A stretch of DNA of 64,000 bases from Vigna angularis. Its lineage: Eukaryota > Streptophyta > Magnoliopsida > Fabales > Fabaceae. The stretch covers positions 50,423,631-50,487,630 of the forward strand of contig NC_068971.1 in NCBI RefSeq assembly GCF_016808095.1, read 5' to 3'. The notes below the pieces were generated by a model. The model was not told the origin of the DNA. It saw only the letters and a list, made by a program, of their open reading frames with translations, and did no database searches. The position numbers and the translations under genes are program-made. Positions 23,965-37,297 of this stretch are shown one piece after another (within the stretch, counting starts at the first letter, position 1; every line of letters starts with the position of its first letter).

Positions 23965-26900
23965 ATAATTTCACTACTAGAAGCCTCTCAGAGATTCTGT
24001 GCCTCTGAACAGAAAACTTTACCTCTGAGCTTCTGAACCATAAAGATCTCAGTCCGTGTGCATTTATAATACCATCACTCAATAATCTAGTGCCAAAAAT
24101 CTGACCTTTTCCTCTTGGTTTTTTGTATTGCTTTTGGGGCATTACAGATCAAACATTATGTTTTATAATTCATCTTGTCTTATTGAATTTAGGAAATATG
24201 AGACTAATGAACAACACCGAGCAACATATGTAGTTTGATTTAGCCTAGTTTTTTGTGCTAATAAAGAAGTAGAAAAGATAAAGACATGCGCAAAAGCAGC
24301 CACTATTCAACGTTTTGGTCCGGGGCAGAAAACATGTATGTTTCATTAGTAGTGATTAAACTATTACGTATTTTGTGCTATGGAAACATAATTAAATGTT
24401 TTCATTTCTCGTGCTAATCTGTAGACACAATACTGTGCGTTTTTCATTAAAGAGAACAATCGTTGCTAAGTTGTGTACTTTTATAATATATATAAAGTGG
24501 TCGTTATGTGTCTTTGTGTAATTTTCAATGCTTTATGTTTCACCAATTATACTTATGAGATTAATCCAATTCCATGAAGACGTGTGAGTTAAGCCAAAAT
24601 TTGATTTTAAAAGAAGAGGTTGTCTGCTAAAGTTCATAAAGAATGGTCTAAAGTAGTTTCATATATCTAAGTGTGAAGAGGGCCAAAGGGAAGTGAAAGT
24701 CAAAGTTTCGTATTGTTTGATCTCTTTTGGAGTATTGTGATCAGAGTAAAGACTGACACAGATACGAGTTAGGTTGACTAGTTTTCATGGAAAACTTCTT
24801 TTTAAGATGTGGAAACATACACTACAGACAACAGAGCCACCCAATTGATTGATTTTAGAGGAACAATTCAAGCCCTACAAAAAGGAGAGTAACTTGGCTT
24901 TTCTTATGTCACTTTCTCTTGTCTTTAGTAATTGTCTTTCAAACCGGGACTCAAACTTCTTTTCCTTCTTCGTTTGGTCCAATTTAATCCCTATTATGTA
25001 TCATAGCTTTTAAAGCATAGAAAAAGGGAAACACGTGATCAAAATTGAAATATTCTTGAGATTTATGCAATTCCTGTCCTTCTATGACATTGCATTGCAA
25101 AAAAAACACAGTAAGAACCACCAGTAAACATGGTGTGAATTTAAAGTTTGATGCTTATACGAAAAATACTTTGATACGTGTATATGAATAAGAGCTTCCA
25201 ACAGTCTTTATCCATGAGCTATTAAATACAAGAATGTTTTTCGACATCATTAGATAGTGTATAAATATGCTTTTTATTATCAAAGGACAATTTTCTGGTA
25301 CATACGGAAAAGACAAAACATTAAATATATATGATATCACAAAAACTATAAACAATATCAAATTGTGTAAAATATAAACAGAGTTTGATCAAATAGCAGT
25401 AGTAACATGCATTACTACAGTTTGGTAGTGAAGAATGACTGAGGGCACTTTCTTTGTTAACTTCCTACAATTCCCGAGAATGTGTCTTCAATTCACGAGT
25501 ATCATTTTGTCTGTTCATAGTTGGCAACAAGGGCTTTGGCTACTCTACTTGTAGCATTTTTGGACTGAAGTTGTTAACCCAACTTCAAATGTTAGGCGCT
25601 AGTTATTTGTCATACACAAAAATACCTCATCGAGCAGCTAAGAAGTCTTCCCCAGAGTCAACTACACGGCATTTAAGAAGGTTAATAGTTTCAAGTTCTT
25701 GGTTCTAATAGAATCAAATCGCATTAAGTAAAATTCTATTTGTACCATGTGACTATCCGATAAAATCATACCATGGACCAAAGAGTTTACTTCCATAGAA
25801 GAGTTCCTTTTGTGACCATACGGTTAAGAGACTAGACTTAATCGTTCAACCAAACAAATAGATTAGCTTTAATTCTAACCAACTTACGTATAAAGTGTGG
25901 ACTATAATTAGATTAGATCGTTACTAATCAAAAATTTATTCCGAAATCTATAAATATAAATAGAAAATAAAGAATTAAATAATTATACTTGATACTGTAT
26001 TAATACTTGAACAGTTAAATTTTTAATAATTTTGATATCAAATACCTTATGTAAGTAAATTCCGAACTAAATGAACAAACTACTTTAGCAAACGGTCACA
26101 AAAGAACTTGAAATTAGACATTACATCTAGACTGTTGACTTTAATCCCATATCTGAAACACTGTTATTTGGATGAAAAGCAGTGATAAATATTTCCTGCT
26201 AATAGAATGGTTAATACGTAAACGTGTAGATGCTTCTGTATACAATTTCACGAAGAAAATGTCAGAGCGGATTTTAACTAAACATGGCAGATGTATGAAA
26301 TTATTGATTTGTTTAATTCAGTGTATAAGCGCTTGAGGAAGGTGACACAACTTGGAAATAAACTGAATCAATCAAAATCAAACACCTAATTCAAATAACA
26401 TACTTTTTTTAGCTAACTTTAACATTCACAATAGATATCTATAGTACATACATACACTCCATAGATGGACAAACTAATGGTATTCATCGAGCTCCTTAGT
26501 TTAAGTTGGGTAATGATAATAAATACTACATGCACTTGTGAAGAGAATTATATAAATTCTTATTGTTCAGAAAAATGTTTGGCTCTAGATACAATATTGT
26601 ATTTAGAAAAATTGTATACTTTTGAATACTTTTAGAATGAGTTGACTAATTAAAAAGAAAGTTAAATATTTTTTTTGTTATTGAAGTTTAGGTAAAAGTT
26701 AGTACAGTTTTCATACTAAACAAATTTTATAGTTGATCCATGTATTTTTAAATAATTTTGATAATGGTCTATATTAAAAGACAAGATATAACGTTTATTG
26801 TAGGTGACGAACAATCTTTCCGTATGAATATGCGTACTTTGTTTGTAGCCGCAGAGTAAAAGATAGTTTTGTAAACCCAAGATTAAAATATAGTGTTAAT

Positions 26901-28912
26901 GAGAACTATTAACCCAATTATATAAAAGTACATGTAGATAATTTAGATTCCATGAGGAAAAAAATTAATTTTTAGGTAAACTTTATGAACGAAAAATATG
27001 GTTAACCGTTCAAATCAAAATTGTATTTATTTAGAAAATCAAGGATCAAATAGACCAGCAATACTCTTTTCAATTATTAAATTGGTAGTTTATATATATA
27101 TTTGATCATATTACTCCCACATTGTGACTAAAATACTGTCTCTTATGGAGGTCTAAAGGGCAGGGTTTAGAATAAGAATTAGTGCGTGAAATGTGAATGC
27201 TGGAAATCTCTTTGTATCAGCAGTGTCTTTTATACTTTCTTGTCTCCACTTTTCTCAATGCTTTTCTACAATCACTACCCCACCAATTAACACAAAACAA
27301 TGCCTCTTTCACATTTCTTTCTTGAATTTTAGTGACCCGATCAATCATATTTAATGTTCATATTCTCAGTATATTTACATGGGATAGGACAGTGTCACAA
27401 CTTGTTTTAAACGAAAGAGATCTTTGGAAGAAAATGGAGTCGGTTGCTGTGAATCAACGTATAAGGTAAAACAACAATTTGCAATTATGCATGCGAATAG
27501 TGTAGAGGCTCTTAATTTATTGAAGGACAGAAATCCAATGAGTGTTGAGTATGTAGTCATACAAATCCCGGAAGAGAAACTGTATGCCCTCACTATCTTA
27601 GTCGTCTGCTTGCATTTTCCCGACCAAATAGGCCCTCAAATTCTAACCTAGGCTTCTCCAATCTATGTATCTGTAAACGACAGTGACGCCGAGCAAATTT
27701 TTATTTGATGCAGAGATAGAGACTTGTCTATTTTTTTATGAGTAAACATAGGAGTGAGGGAGACACCTGTTAATACTGATAGAAAATCAGCATTTCTCAG
27801 AAGCAAATTGATTTACATAGAATGATTGACTATGTAATCCTTGAGAGGTCATTCATTTAAAATGGATGAAAGGAAGGGAAATGCTAAATTAACAATGCAC
27901 ACACTGAATTACTGTAATGACTATATATTGTCTTCCTTCAAAATTCAAACATCACATTTTCTGGCTGAAGGATTACACAGTAACTATTAAAAAACAAATA
28001 ATAAAAATAATAGTAATAAAAGAGAAAATCAATTAAACTGCATGTTGTCGGTATAAAGGTATAAAATAATTACACTTCAAAGGAAAAATGCATATATGGC
28101 TTCTCCCCCTTAACTGAAATAGACCAATCTGTTCTTTCAAAAAAAGTATAAAAATAATACAATATAGCAATATAAAAGTTGTGACATTATAAATATCAGA
28201 ATCATTATGACTTATAAGATAAAAAAATTTATCATACAAAATAGTCTTTAATTAAATTACTAATAGTACACATAATACGATTTACAAAACAATCATTGTA
28301 AAAATTGAGCAGTGAAATTCAAATTACTAGGGGGCAGATAAATTATTCTTAAAATTAAGACAACTTTTAAAAAAAAATCACAACCACTGCAGCCTATTTG
28401 CTTGACAATTAACGTTGATTTAAAACTTACATCGAGATGTTCCAACTGCCATTCAGACAATAACTAGTTAATTGAGTATTGCAAAGTTGGTTGACGTATT
28501 TCCTCTCTAGGAAAATTAGTATCGCTTGACATATAAAAAAAAAACACTCTAAAATCTCCATTTTTCAATCTAATAAAGAACCAAAAATTTAAACAAAACT
28601 GCTAATTTAATTTCTAAACGAAAGATATCATTTTGTCAAGCTTTATCCAATCGCACGAAGAAATAAATAGGCAATATAGAGAAGGCATTCGCTCATATTA
28701 CATTAAATTAACAAGGGAAAGCTACACAGCATACCTGCTAATATCCAAGTGAGCTTAACTATGCAAAGAGGAGCACAAAATATTAAAAAATAATAAAAAG
28801 CAAAGTAAAGGTGAAGTATAAAACGCTGACATTCCAAGTTTCTGGAAATATGACATAACGAGAAGATAACTATCAGGAAAATTTGTCTTCCACCACAAAG
28901 AGGCGAAAAAAA
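23965..28912. other. 5-kb WOX5 upstream spacer
   Basis: No gene recognised. It should contain the WOX5 promoter and the eIF3f 3' flank. A forward open frame at 27424-27651 has a protein-like composition but no family I know. The sequence is AT-rich with no obvious mobile-element termini. Confidence 0.5.
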
Positions 28913-31900
28913 TCACAGAATCTGGGCAGCTGTGTTCAACTTCTCGGCCAAGCTAAGCTGCGTTCTTGTGATGCTAGATAAATATAGCAAAAGCAAGTGA
29001 TCCTGAAATGGATGAAACCCCCGTGTCAGCACAAAAAAGCTATGAAGGGCAAGCTCATTAGCCAAATAAAATAAATGTTCAATTCCATAATACAACTTTT
29101 CATCATTACTGAATTATGATATCCTATGTAAACCACTAAAACATCAAAAACTTACCTGCAAGCTGTCATTCACAAGCTTATCAAAAACTCGAGGAGACAC
29201 TTTGGGAAGGGAACCTACAGCATCTGATATAAATCTCCCGATTTTGTTGTCTGGTGCAACTCGCCCTTCCTGTGATGAAAAATTATTTAATACGATCTCA
29301 TTAGGACAAGAGGAGATTAAAGATGCCAAAATCATACCACAACATCGTCAACATATTTGTAGATATCATCAATCAAGACTAGTAGATGTTGCATCGATGC
29401 TTCCATCCCTTCTAAATCTGAAGGAATTTTGTCAACTGCAGTTGCCTTGAGCATATCAACTGGCATTACCAGAATAAACACAAAATCAGCTATAATCATT
29501 CAAAATAAAGAACATTTCGGTACCATTATTATAGAAAGATAATTTAAACGTTAGTTAAAAGATGCTACTGAAAAGAAATTGCCAATGTATATTAGAGAAT
29601 AGACATCAGAAAAATCCATCATAACAATAAAATTTTAACGACCTTTCTTCTATACGATGAATATAAACATATGAAAAGTTTAATCCATCATAACAATGAA
29701 CTTTCATCCAAGTGAACGTCCAATTACACATGACATTTAAAAGGGGGCATTAAAGGGCCCACAATCCATACCCTAAAAGGCTAAACCAGAGAAAACAGTT
29801 CGTAAATTTTTCATTCCTAAAGCGATCCCAGGTGGAATCCTCAGTTTCAAGACTCAAAGAAGTACAACAAAATTTCATCCAGTGAAAGTAGATGTTATCA
29901 AATTAAAGGAAGATACCTATAGACTAAACAATGAATTTAGACTATGCCATGAAAAATCAGTTCACCAAGAACTAAAGAAAGAAGATGAAGCAAGTCGGAG
30001 AGTAAACAATGAATTTAGACTATGCCATGAAAAACCAGTTCATCAAGAACTAAAGAAAGAAGATGAAGCAAGTCGGAGAGTATGAGCTTAGATTACATCC
30101 TTTTTGCAGAATGTAATGCGTGACTTTATTACATAATTACCAACTAATTTCCAATTACTACATATCAAGCAATATTTTTCCAATACAACTCGAAGAGAAC
30201 ATGTTACTGATTTAAGAGAAAAAAAAATTAAAACATTTGTTTCAAATGCATCAATGGAAATAAGCACGTAAACTTTATTAAATATATTAATGCATAAATA
30301 AGAATGAAGAGTAAAGTGTGAGAGGGGGAGAAGAATGGAAAAAGGAAAGAGAGAGGATGATTGAAAAGATAGACCCAAGAATTACTTACATCCAATTCGC
30401 TCAGCTTCAATCATACGAAGATCTAATGGGATTTCTTGAAACTGTGCAGCAATTTGCCGTTCTCCAAGGGATAAATTGTTAGACACGTATGCTTTGATGG
30501 TACCACCTCCATTTGTAAATCCAGTATCAACAGTCAAATGTATGGGATGTTGTACTTCTCGAGAATAAAACTCGTGGATTAATGCACTACCACCGGTTAC
30601 TCCAAGACCAGTAGAATACCTGAATAAATAGCCAAAGTTAGCATTTCTTTCTTTCTCTAAGAAGAAAGATAAATAAACACAGGAATCAGTCTATTTATAC
30701 CCATCACTAAATCTCCCCCGAGAAAAACATTTATTTTTTCCATTTGAATGCAACAAAACCAACTTTATTTATAAGAAAAAATATTGCAGATGCCCTCCAC
30801 CCAAAGTAAAAATCATTTAACCTACGCCATATGGATTTCAAAGTAGTCTTGGCCACCACTCCATTGAGAATACTAATATGATAATCAAAATCAATTAAGT
30901 TTTACACATAATAGGAATTACCATCCAACTATGATTTCTTTTGGATTCACTTTTTGGTGGGATATTAACATATTATGGTGATACTCTATATCCAGAGCAA
31001 CCTGTTGATAAAACAAAAAAATCAGAACATATTTGAGTAAGAACAATAAGAACCTGCAACCAGACGAGAGACAACTGCAAAAGCTCAATAATAGAATCAA
31101 TGATAAATTTTAACTATGCAACTCTTTCATAGGCTTTAAATATTAGTCAGCTATACAGGAACCAAATACCATAATTTTTTCGTAATATTAAAAAGGAAAA
31201 CCTTTCACTTTCTTGAAGAAATCCATGCAGTACAGTCAATATTCTTGACTCATAATTACTAACCCCTAACATCCTTGTCATGGATAAAAATAAACTGCTA
31301 CGCAAGGAGATAAACCAAACAAATACGTCTTCTTCGGTAAGAGGCTCTAAGCCAAATTTTGCCTAGCCATAGGATAAGCACGTTATTATTTTTATAGGCT
31401 TAAACCAACTTTCCATAAAGAAATGGGCATCTCTCTCACTTCCTTCCAGTTCGAGTTTCAGAATGAGAACAGGACAAGTAACCTCAATTACTAGGTCAAT
31501 ATATAACTTACTGCAGAAGCATTAAATTGTGTGTTGGAAGTTCTACGTCGACTAGAGATAAGGTCAATTCATAGTTTGTAAGTGGGTGCAAACTTCCCCC
31601 TACAAACCAGTTTTGTGAGATTGAGTTAGGCTTAAAGTCCACTTCTAACATGATATCAGAGCCAGGTTAGAACATATCCTAGCGATATTTGTTGTTTGCT
31701 GGACATATTGTTCCACCCGCTATCGGACCACCCATTAAAAATGTCTAATCTCACATTCGAGATGTATATACCTCGATGTGAGAGGGGTGTGTTGGAAGTC
31801 CCATTTCGACTAGAGATAAGGCCAATTCATAGTTTATAAGTGAGTGCAAAACTCACCCTGCAAGCCGGTTTTGTGGGATTAATGTGGGATTTCCAACACT

Positions 31901-32725
31901 GTGTTTGAATATCTATCAATTATTGAATAAATGGGAAGAGAACAGAGAGCAGTTAAAAATTGCAAGTAGTATGTAATTATTAACAAGTACAGAGAGCAGA
32001 ATAAGAAACATCAAATCACCAACAAAATAAAAAAGTAAGCTGCACATTGTTTCTGTCATAACTCCGTGGGTCAGCATTTTCTTGGCATAGGCTAATTCAT
32101 AGAAGTTTTCTTATTTGACTTCTCCAAAAGTGTATTTTAATTTGGGAATAAGGTAACTTTATCTTACAGCTTTCTTTTTTCCCCACCTATAAATACTTAC
32201 TGAGAAGTTTATCCACGTAATGCCTAAATATCTAAGGAACAATAATGAGAAAACATGTAACACATGGTATATCGCATGCGAGAAACATTGGAGCATTCAC
32301 GAACCTAAATGTGAATACAAATCAAAACATAAACTAAACTAAATAAATAAAACTAAGAAATACAAATGTAACACTCAGTTTCTCAACACCAGATGCGGAA
32401 CTAAATTCCACATATATAGAAGGCAACATATCAAAAGCAGATACCAAAGTTCTACCCTAATTATTGATGATAATATAATCAATGATAAAAAATAGTAAAG
32501 GACCTGCTCAATAGACTCATTGTGAGGAACAGCATAGGAATTGCGAATATCTACTGTTCCGTCCGGAAGGACGGATCCGAGTAGGGTTCCGATGACACGG
32601 TCGGCTTGGTCAGGACGCCGAACGTAGCAATCGCAGATATTAAAGATAACGAGAGGGTGAACCTTCGCGGAGAAACTTTGAGAAGATGAAGAGAATTGTA
32701 ACACTGTGCGATCGCTCGACGCCAT
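28913..32725 (-). CDS. EIF3F: Eukaryotic translation initiation factor 3 subunit F (eIF3f)
   Basis: Six exons on the minus strand: 32725-32504, 31001-30922, 30619-30390, 29459-29338, 29269-29156 and 29002-28913. All are GT-AG and the frame closes to 285 residues (about 293 in Arabidopsis). eIF3f is one of the two MPN subunits of the eIF3 complex that scaffolds 43S pre-initiation complexes in the cytosol. The MPN domain starts near residue 20 (VHPLVIFNICDCYVRR) and continues through NPKEIIVGWYSTG. The catalytic HSHP of JAMM enzymes is replaced by WYSTG, so it is a structural MPN domain. The C-terminal helix TRTQLSLAEKLNTAAQIL is the conserved family end. The start gives MASSDRTVLQF, usual for plant eIF3f. 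Intron 1 (1.5 kb) carries an antisense TRIM element and intron 3 a 78-bp tandem duplication. Confidence 0.97.
29925..30080. repeat. 78-bp tandem duplication in eIF3f intron 3
   Basis: Two near-identical 78-bp units, 29925-30002 and 30003-30080, lie head to tail and differ at only a few bases. Because 78 is a multiple of three, the forward strand stays open across both units (repeated word HQELKKEDEASRRVNNEF), but this is antisense to the gene and inside an intron, so it is not taken as coding. Confidence 0.9.
31532..31898 (+). mobile_element. TRIM retrotransposon (two LTRs, 367 bp) in eIF3f intron 1
   Basis: LTR 1 is 31532-31650 and LTR 2 is 31790-31898. Both begin TGTTGGAAGT and end AACA, and share AGAGATAAGG.CAATTCATAGTTT, AAGTG.GTGCAAA and CC.GTTTTGTG. 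Directly after LTR 1 lies TGATATCAGAGCCAGG (31651-31666), close to the usual initiator-Met tRNA primer-binding site TGGTATCAGAGC. Directly before LTR 2 lies the purine tract GTGAGAGGGG. The internal region is only about 139 bp with no gag or pol, the definition of a terminal-repeat retrotransposon in miniature. The flanks are TTGTG and CTGTG, a 4-of-5 target duplication. It sits antisense to eIF3f. Confidence 0.88.
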
Positions 32726-35126
32726 GTTGGAAGGTTCGATTCTGCACCTTCACTACTCACGAACAAGGCGGGCAAACACAACACAACACAAAGCACCCTA
32801 ATCTGGAGCTAGGGTTTTACAAATGGGCTGTCAATATTCAGATTTTGGTCAATAGGCTGGTCAACCATCACAATTCTGTCTTTTTTTTCTTATGTTTTAG
32901 TTCAGGAAACTAGGCCCTTAAGGCCCAATAAAGAAAGGCTCATTTACTTACACTATGTTCTTTGTGAATAAAAAAAGAAAAACTTACTTATACACTAATA
33001 TTTTATAGAAAATATATAATTATAAACAAATAAATTAAATTAATTATACGAAAATATATAATTTTTTCTTAAGAAAAATAAATAATACATATTTGTGATA
33101 AAAATTTGCATATGATTGATAAGCAATAATTTGTCTGTATTGGAATATACAACAATCAAATAATACAAAATTATAATAAATAAATAATTGGTTTAATATA
33201 CAATACACATTAACATATTTCATTTTTAGTACAATATAAAATATAGTGTTTAGTATAAAAACTTCAATTTTTTTATTTGTTTATTTAAAATTTGTAGTAG
33301 CTATTTCAAAATTAATTGTATATTCTTACTTTAACAAATATGCATGATAATAATTAAATACTAAACATGTGATAAAATATCTTAACTAAATTAAATGAAT
33401 GAAAATGAAATTTCTGTACTAAAACTGCAATACTATTTTATATTATCTTAAAAGTATAATATATGAATGTTTCTTGTACCAACAAATTTTATCCATTATA
33501 ATATATTAGTAAAAATAATATAAGAATTTTTTTTAATAATATATAATAATAAAATTATAATTAAAAATTAAATATAATTACAAAAATATTTTTATTTATT
33601 TTATAGATAAATTTTATTATAAACAATCATTTTAATTTAGAAAATAGTTAAAAAATTAAAAAAATGGGTCAGATAAAAAAATAATAACTTAAAAGATAAA
33701 ATTAATAAATTACTTATTTCAACTTTTAAAAAACTGGTTATTTGTTGAAAGATAAAATTGAAAAAGGAAATCTACCCACCCAAAAAAAATCCCATATATA
33801 TATAACATCAATCTAGTTTGGCTTCATTGCATTATGTAAATCAGAAATTTAATACTCAACTTAATCATTGATAATTTTCTTTTAGCTTCGTTCGAATTTT
33901 ATTAAATTTATAATACTAATAATTTTGAATATTGATTTTAAATAAAATATAAATAAAAAAATTATTATTCTTTAAAATTTTAATAGATTTGAATATTTTT
34001 AATTTAATTCTAACAAAAAAAATTCTTACATATTTAAATTTTTATATTTTTCAGTTCAATATTTATGATTATATTTTATCATTAGGTACGGTAATTTGAT
34101 TGTTAATTTGCAGAATAATTATTTAGGTGTCTTGTTGTAAAAAAAATATAGTAAATACTCAATAAATTTTAAATTTTTCATAAATTTAAATATTTTGAAT
34201 TGATTGAGTTTGCTAAATAAAATTATTCTAGTATATAAAATAATTCTTTTATTAAATATTAATATTTTATATTTTTCAATTGAGTTTATAATTTGATTTT
34301 ATCATTAGTTAAGGTAAATAGATTATTAATTTCCATAATAACTATTTAGGTGTCTTTATGTTAAAAATCAAATAAAATACTTAATAAATTTTAATTTGTT
34401 CACAAATTTAAGTATTTTGAATTGAATGAGTTTGTAAAAGAGAAAAATATTTTATTAAGTATTTAAAAAATTTATATTTTTTCTTTATATTTTAAAATTG
34501 GAATTAAGAGGATTATAAACGCATAAGAATAAAGTGAATGAAAAGGTATTTGTAAATATAATATATTAAATTTTCATTACACACCAATTGTTTGATATAA
34601 AAAAAATTATGTTTTTGTGAATTCTTTTATCTAATTGAGTCATGATGTTGAATTATAAGAGTTTTCAAAGTGTTGGATAAGTCTATTAAGAAAATGATAT
34701 ATGTCCTTTTCAAATTGTTAATTATAGATATAGTACAATTATCAATATCTTAACAAGTAACTAATTTAATTTTAAAAAAAAAAACTAATCAAATTTAAAT
34801 AAACAATTATTTAAAAGGGTAAAATGATAATATACTTATTTTAATTTAATTAATATAAAAATGGTAAAATAATTATTTTATTTTAAAAAAACTGTTAGTT
34901 AAAGAATAAATTTTTAAGAGAATAGTTAAATTAACAGTCACTTAAAAAATAAAAATTAACCGTCACTTAAAATATAAAAATGGTAGTATATAATTATTTT
35001 AATTTAAAAGTAGTTAATTAAAGTGTAAAAAAAATTGTATATAATAAAATAGAGAATTCCCATTATATAATAATGAAATGATACAAATAAAATACTTTTA
35101 CTTTTAATATGTTTTATATATTTAAT
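32726..35126. other. AT-rich spacer with a diverged 226-bp tandem duplication
   Basis: The eIF3f promoter and 5' UTR lie at the left end. The rest is extremely AT-rich. Segments of about 226 bp at 34041-34266 and 34267-34490 align with many mismatches (shared word ATTTAGGTGTCTT at about 34123 and 34347). No gene. Confidence 0.6.
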
Positions 35127-37297
35127 TGTAACATCCAAAAATATAGTCAAAACTATATGTCTAAGAGTAATCACATCATAATATTATAGAACAGTTTATA
35201 GAAAAAAAGTTAATTTATAGTTATCCACAAAATAACTATCAATTTAAACATTACAAAAATTTACCCTAGCTACAAAACTATATACATGACCGAGCGGTCT
35301 ATACATACTATATTTATATGACCGAATGGTCATAGACTACACCATTGGGTCCTCGTTATCCAGTGCTTCCTCCAGCGAATACTCGTCTCCCTCTACTCAC
35401 ACTCACAAGGTGATCATTACAAATAAAGAATATCGAACAGAAAACATGAACAAGATAGAAAAGAAGGGTAAGCTAGGAGTAAATTAATTGATTACAATTA
35501 TCATGCAAATTAAACAAATACATAAGCATATGTCAACCGAACACTTTACAACATAAAATGAACGACCATACATTACAAAAAAGCATGACCGAACACTTGA
35601 CTTGACCATACGGATTGTATGAATATGTAGCTTGAGGTCGTTCGTGCACCCGGGAGTGTAGTAACTGGAAAACCATCAGTTGTCACCCGAGGTTAATCCG
35701 TTATAACTCACCTAAGACCCTATAGGCTAGGACCTCCTGACATTCTCACACAATGCATTACCCATCTCTACTTGAGAATTGGTAATCATCAAAATTTCAA
35801 GATAAACGTCGTGGATTTCGCGGTCCATATTCATACTTTACCACCTTAATAACCAACACTGAGATATCTCTCCTTGGAATTTTCTTTCATACCAATTGAA
35901 ACATAATACCTTAATAAAATAACCACACCATCACCTATGCACAAAAGATTCATATAACTAAATTTATTAAGTTCTTAAATCACAATGGAAAATCTCATGT
36001 AAAACTGAACCTCTTGTGAACGTTGAAGACCAAACGCTTATGACTTAGGTCGAACACCTATAACTTTGGACGAACGCTTAGAGTTGATACTGAATACTAA
36101 TATAACACCGATTTCTAAAATATCATCGAACGGTCACTAATAGGTAAGGCTCATGAGAGGCCGAACGCATTTAAGACTGAATAAAAGTACGAGACCGAGC
36201 ACTAGTACAAGACTAAGCACTAGTATCAGACCAAGCTCTAGTACGAGACCGAGCGCTACTAAGAGGCCACACACCCCATTAAGACCGATCGCTATGACTA
36301 AACAGAATACTAGTACAAGACCGATCGGTCATTAACTGAAAAGCTCAACAGAAGTAGAACTCAGTTAAGGCTGAACACAAGAAGAAAGTCGAACGGTCAA
36401 TGAATGACACTCGGCGATCTGCATAATTCTGCAGAATAACTGCAGAATTATGATCAACAACTATGTTCACCAATTACTACCACTTCCCAACTTCTAATCC
36501 TCAAAACATGATTCATATACCCATTTACGCATATCCAAAGGTACCTAAAATCGTTTTAACATCATCCCAAAGAGTCTCATACCGGATTTCACTCCCAACC
36601 CCAAACTCTCATTTTCGCATACCCACTTCCTAAATATTAAAACAGACCAAACACTTATGCAGAGAAACTCCAACCAGTTCATAGGTTCTAGCATTCAGAA
36701 ATTCAACCCAATTCAATCAAACATTCAAGTTATACACATGCAATCATCCAAACAGTAATTTCATACATAGAAAATCACAATTAAATTAACTAGCTTCCCT
36801 TACCTCTTGACTGAACATAAAACTTTTACACCTCAGGAAAATTTTTTGAACTTCAAGAAAATCTAAGAACACCTAAAGATCACCGATTGAAAAGAAGAGA
36901 TCAACCAAAAGGCCAAGAATATGATCAAAATTGAGAAGAAGAAGCTGATGAACACATGCAACAAAATTTTCTTTGCATGCACTAGAAAATCGAAACACTA
37001 AAAAGAGAAAATGAAACTTACTGACTCAAATCACTGAACTAATTGGTTGACAATAAATCCTTCAGCTCAAGGATCACTTAAACTCCTCTTGAACGTAGAA
37101 GAAATGATCAACTGATGAAAATTTTTAGAGAGAATGAGAAGAAAATGAAGATTAGAATTTTGGAGAGAGAGACTGTATGCAGATAATGGAACGAAATTTA
37201 AAACTTCCATTTATATATCACTCTGAAAACCGAACGGTCCAATCCAGTGCATACACCTGTCCTGCTCCAATTTTCTTTAAATCTCTCGGCTCTCACA
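35127..37297 (-). mobile_element. Solo LTR of an LTR retrotransposon, 2171 bp
   Basis: The segment begins TGTAACATCC at 35127 and ends CTCTCACA at 37297 and so has TG...CA ends. It is flanked by an exact 5-bp duplication, TTAAT, at 35122-35126 and 37298-37302. Base composition changes sharply at both borders. A TATATAAA on the minus strand (37210-37217) suggests the LTR is transcribed leftwards, starting TGTGAGAGCC and ending GGATGTTACA. There is no primer-binding site, internal gene or second LTR, so it is a solo LTR left by recombination. The interior holds an 18-bp minisatellite and many copies of CGAACGGTC / GACCGAGC words. Confidence 0.85.
36191..36262. repeat. 18-bp minisatellite, four units, inside the solo LTR
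   Basis: Four consecutive 18-bp units start at 36191, 36209, 36227 and 36245, with consensus GAGACCGAGCACTAGTAC and one to five changes per unit. They create a spurious forward ORF. Confidence 0.9.

Noticed and set aside
27137..27246. Two TGTCTC words as auxin response elements for WOX5
   Set aside because: About that number is expected by chance in 5 kb, they lie 3 kb from the gene, and no cluster or conservation is visible.
29882..30085. Forward 67-codon ORF with repeated HQELKKEDEASRRVNNEF words
   Set aside because: It lies antisense in an eIF3f intron and owes its length to the 78-bp duplication.
36153..36335. Forward ORF of 60 codons rich in S, T, R and P
   Set aside because: Product of the 18-bp minisatellite within the solo LTR.
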